A stretch of DNA of 64,000 nucleotides, from positions 46,079 through 110,078 of the forward strand of contig JBKCIQ010000094.1 in NCBI GenBank assembly GCA_046302135.1, in the 5' to 3' direction. The DNA comes from AM-1111 sp046302135 (GTDB lineage: Bacteria > Bacteroidota > Bacteroidia > B-17B0 > Aurantibacillaceae). Positions within the stretch are counted from its first letter, which is position 1, and every line of letters begins with the position of its first letter. The translations under genes and the position numbers were made by a program. This document shows positions 62,430 to 64,000 of the stretch, piece after piece. Below the pieces are notes generated by a model, which saw only the letters and a program-made list of their open reading frames with translations, made no database searches and was not told where the DNA came from.

Positions 62430-63764
62430 ATGGCACAGTTTGAACTTACGATGCCCAAAATGGGTGAAAGCGTTGCTGAGGCAACAATTATTAAATGGTT
62501 AAAAAATGAAGGAGAACCTGTAAAAATGGACGAACCCGTTTTGGAAATTGCGACTGACAAAGTTGATTCTGAAATTCCATCGCCGTTTGAGGGCACATTG
62601 ATAAAAAAACTTTTTAAAGAAGGAGACGTTATTCAGGTAGGTGCAGTTATTGCTATAATAGGAAGCGCATCTTCTGACACTCAAAATAATGTTATAGTTT
62701 CAACTCCTTCAACAGTTGCTCAAAAAGTAACTGAAGAATCGGATTCAAAATTGAAACAAGGGCCAGAAACAAAATTAACTGAATCCTTTTCTGATAACTC
62801 TAAAGAAAGATTTTATTCGCCTCTTGTAAAAAATATTGCTAAACAGGAAGGAATAAGCGTTCAAGAATTAAATAATATTTCAGGTACCGGAAAAGACGGA
62901 AGAGTTACCAAATCTGACATACTTGCCTACATACCCAATAAGTCCAAAGGAACGGAGGTTAAGATTTCCTCGGAAAATTCAAATAATATTAAACAAACCC
63001 CAGCGGTATCAAGTAACACCTCTGAACAAGTTAGCCAGTCGATATCTTTAAGTGGCAACGATGAGATAATTGAAATGGACAGAATGAGAAAACTAATTGC
63101 GGACCATATGGTCATGAGCAAAAAAGTATCTCCACATGTTACTTCCTTTGTAGAGGCTGATGTTACCAATCTCGTGTTGTGGCGTGATAAAGTAAAATCC
63201 TCTTTTGAGAAAAAAGAAGGTGAGAAGATCACATTTACTCCATGTTTTATTGAGGCTTGTGTAAAAGCGATAAAAGATTTTCCTATGATCAACGTTTCAA
63301 TTGAGGGTACATCTATAATTAAAAAGAGAAACATAAATATCGGAATGGCTGCGGCACTTCCTAGCGGAAATCTAATTGTTCCTGTAATTAAAAATGCAGA
63401 TGAAAGAAATTTATTGGGCTTAACAAAATCGGTTAACGCCTTAACGCAAAAAGCAAGAACAAACAAACTCGCACCAGATGATATTCAAGGCGGTACCTTT
63501 ACGATTTCAAATGTTGGTTCTTTTGGAAATGTAATGGGTACACCAATAATTAATCAGCCGCAGGTTGCAATACTTGCTGTTGGTAGCATTAAAAAGAAGC
63601 CATCAGTAATAGAAACTCCTCAAGGGGATACCATAGGAATTAGACACATGATGTTTTTGTCGCTGTCATATGATCACAGATGGGTAGATGGAATGCTAGG
63701 CGGAAGCTTCCTTAGAAGAATAGCTGATTACCTGGAGCAATGGGATATAAACAGAACAATTTGA
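62430..63764 (+). CDS. 2-oxo acid dehydrogenase E2 (dihydrolipoamide acyltransferase)
   Basis: Core subunit that passes the acyl group from lipoate to CoA. The 444 residues have one lipoyl domain (1-78; lipoylated Lys44 in EIATDKVDSE), a linker, a peripheral-subunit-binding domain (about 132-168; SPLVKNIAKQEG, GTGKDGRVTKSD), a second linker and the catalytic domain (about 215-444) ending with YDHRWVDG, His416 and Asp420. The sequence fits branched-chain or generic 2-oxo acid complexes; E1 and E3 genes are not adjacent, so the substrate stays open. Confidence 0.93.
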   Translation: MAQFELTMPKMGESVAEATIIKWLKNEGEPVKMDEPVLEIATDKVDSEIPSPFEGTLIKKLFKEGDVIQVGAVIAIIGSASSDTQNNVIVSTPSTVAQKVTEESDSKLKQGPETKLTESFSDNSKERFYSPLVKNIAKQEGISVQELNNISGTGKDGRVTKSDILAYIPNKSKGTEVKISSENSNNIKQTPAVSSNTSEQVSQSISLSGNDEIIEMDRMRKLIADHMVMSKKVSPHVTSFVEADVTNLVLWRDKVKSSFEKKEGEKITFTPCFIEACVKAIKDFPMINVSIEGTSIIKKRNINIGMAAALPSGNLIVPVIKNADERNLLGLTKSVNALTQKARTNKLAPDDIQGGTFTISNVGSFGNVMGTPIINQPQVAILAVGSIKKKPSVIETPQGDTIGIRHMMFLSLSYDHRWVDGMLGGSFLRRIADYLEQWDINRTI

Positions 63765-63818
63765 AATGTTGTCGATAAATTATTTGCTGAATTCAACAAA
63801 TAAGTGCAATTTTTTGAA

Positions 63819-63856
63819 CAAAAGGAAAAAAGTTTTTAATGACTTTTTTCCTTTTG
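63819..63856. repeat. 15-bp perfect inverted repeat before the IS30 gene
   Basis: CAAAAGGAAAAAAGT (63819-63833) and ACTTTTTTCCTTTTG (63842-63856) are perfect inverted copies around an eight-base loop. It could be a transcription barrier that shields the transposase gene from read-through, or a terminator for the acyltransferase gene. AGTGCAAT also occurs as a direct repeat at 63803-63810 and 63864-63871, on either side of the hairpin. Confidence 0.75.
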
Positions 63857-63884
63857 ACAAAGTAGTGCAATCTTTAGATTGTCT

Positions 63885-64000
63885 ATGTCAAAAAATTACA
63901 AACAACTCAGTTTAGAGCAAAGGTATCAAATCGAAGCATTACTTAAAGCCGGTATGAGCCAAAAATCCATTGCTACACAACTCAATGTTCATCCCTCCAC
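63885..64000 (+). CDS. IS30-family transposase, N-terminal fragment (cut by window edge)
   Basis: The first 38 codons of a transposase starting MSKNYKQLSLEQRYQIEAL. The visible part is the N-terminal helix-turn-helix (HTH_38) of IS30 transposases: an L-x-x-E-Q-R-Y-Q-I-E helix followed by AGMSQKSIATQLNVHPST, which binds the terminal inverted repeats. The DDE catalytic domain is beyond the edge, so it cannot be judged intact. Confidence 0.85.
   Translation, partial: MSKNYKQLSLEQRYQIEALLKAGMSQKSIATQLNVHPS

Larger units (their letters stand above)
63802..64000 (+). mobile_element. Left part of an IS30-family insertion sequence (partial)
   Basis: The left end is estimated near 63802 (AAGTGCAAT), about 37 bases after the upstream stop. 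The exact end cannot be set without the right inverted repeat, which lies outside the window. The upstream acyltransferase gene is intact, so the element sits in an intergenic site. Confidence 0.6.

Overview
The window is an AT-rich stretch (roughly 35% GC by eye) of a Bacteroidota chromosome. Several signs agree on the phylum: Bacteroidota-type -7 boxes (TAnnTTTG) in front of genes, very few Shine-Dalgarno sequences, type IX secretion (T9SS) sorting domains, a gliding-motility-type CHU_C domain, DUF1573, DUF5686, DUF6150, WG-repeat and PD40 proteins, an atpD-atpC pair separate from the rest of the ATP synthase genes, and a short epsilon subunit. Family or genus cannot be settled from the sequence alone; an aerobic, environmental Flavobacteriia- or Sphingobacteriia-like organism fits. 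No rRNA, tRNA, CRISPR array, prophage or plasmid region was seen. The only mobile element is the start of an IS30-like insertion sequence cut by the right edge.

Layout. 0.2-3.9 kb: DEAD-box helicase and cold-shock protein, then an SPFH-GYF protein paired with a double zinc-ribbon membrane protein. 3.9-7.1 kb (minus): DUF6150 repeat protein, a secreted protein, clpS, psd and a TerC-family gene. 7.2-8.2 kb: two small secreted proteins. 8.2-10.5 kb (minus): acpP-fabF-rnc. 10.7-17.6 kb: a DUF5686 outer-membrane protein, a biotin carrier, cytidine deaminase, a 25-residue-repeat protein, three tandem DUF1573 proteins and an aminotransferase. 17.6-20.8 kb: pbpC and rsmA. 20.9-28 kb (minus): a secreted cupredoxin, a WG-repeat protein, a membrane SpoIIE-type phosphatase, an acyl-CoA carboxylase beta subunit and a secreted arginine-deiminase-family enzyme. 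28-32.8 kb (minus): OmpA/PD40 protein and a sucC-led operon. 33-38.5 kb: a VWA protein and a yidC operon. 38.5-43 kb (minus): CLC channel, a pRiA4b-like protein, atpD-atpC. 43.1-44.7 kb: PadR regulator plus membrane partner. 44.7-48.2 kb (minus): a large CHU_C surface protein and trmD. 48.4-49.6 kb: an amidase broken by an in-frame stop. 49.6-63.8 kb: cinA, DUF4197-Nudix, a WG-repeat/kdtA operon, fahA divergent from phhB-dacB, a PD40 protein and a dihydrolipoamide acyltransferase. The IS30-like start follows.

Most genes are housekeeping (fatty acid synthesis, peptidoglycan and LPS assembly, TCA cycle, ATP synthesis, RNA processing, membrane insertion, aromatic amino acid breakdown). The accessory character lies in secreted and envelope proteins. 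I did not find a convincing large new system. The items most worth a second look are: the amidase whose two catalytic halves are separated by one TAA codon; the PadR gene with a perfect inverted repeat on its promoter and a partner membrane protein carrying a duplicated GldL-like motif; a secreted arginine deiminase built like the P. gingivalis enzyme PPAD; the SPFH/zinc-ribbon pair resembling Bacillus YdjI/YdjG; a DUF1573-like domain fused to a VWA domain; a small protein of exact 25-residue repeats; an eight-G tract in the large surface-protein gene; and several promoters so close to start codons that the mRNAs may be leaderless.
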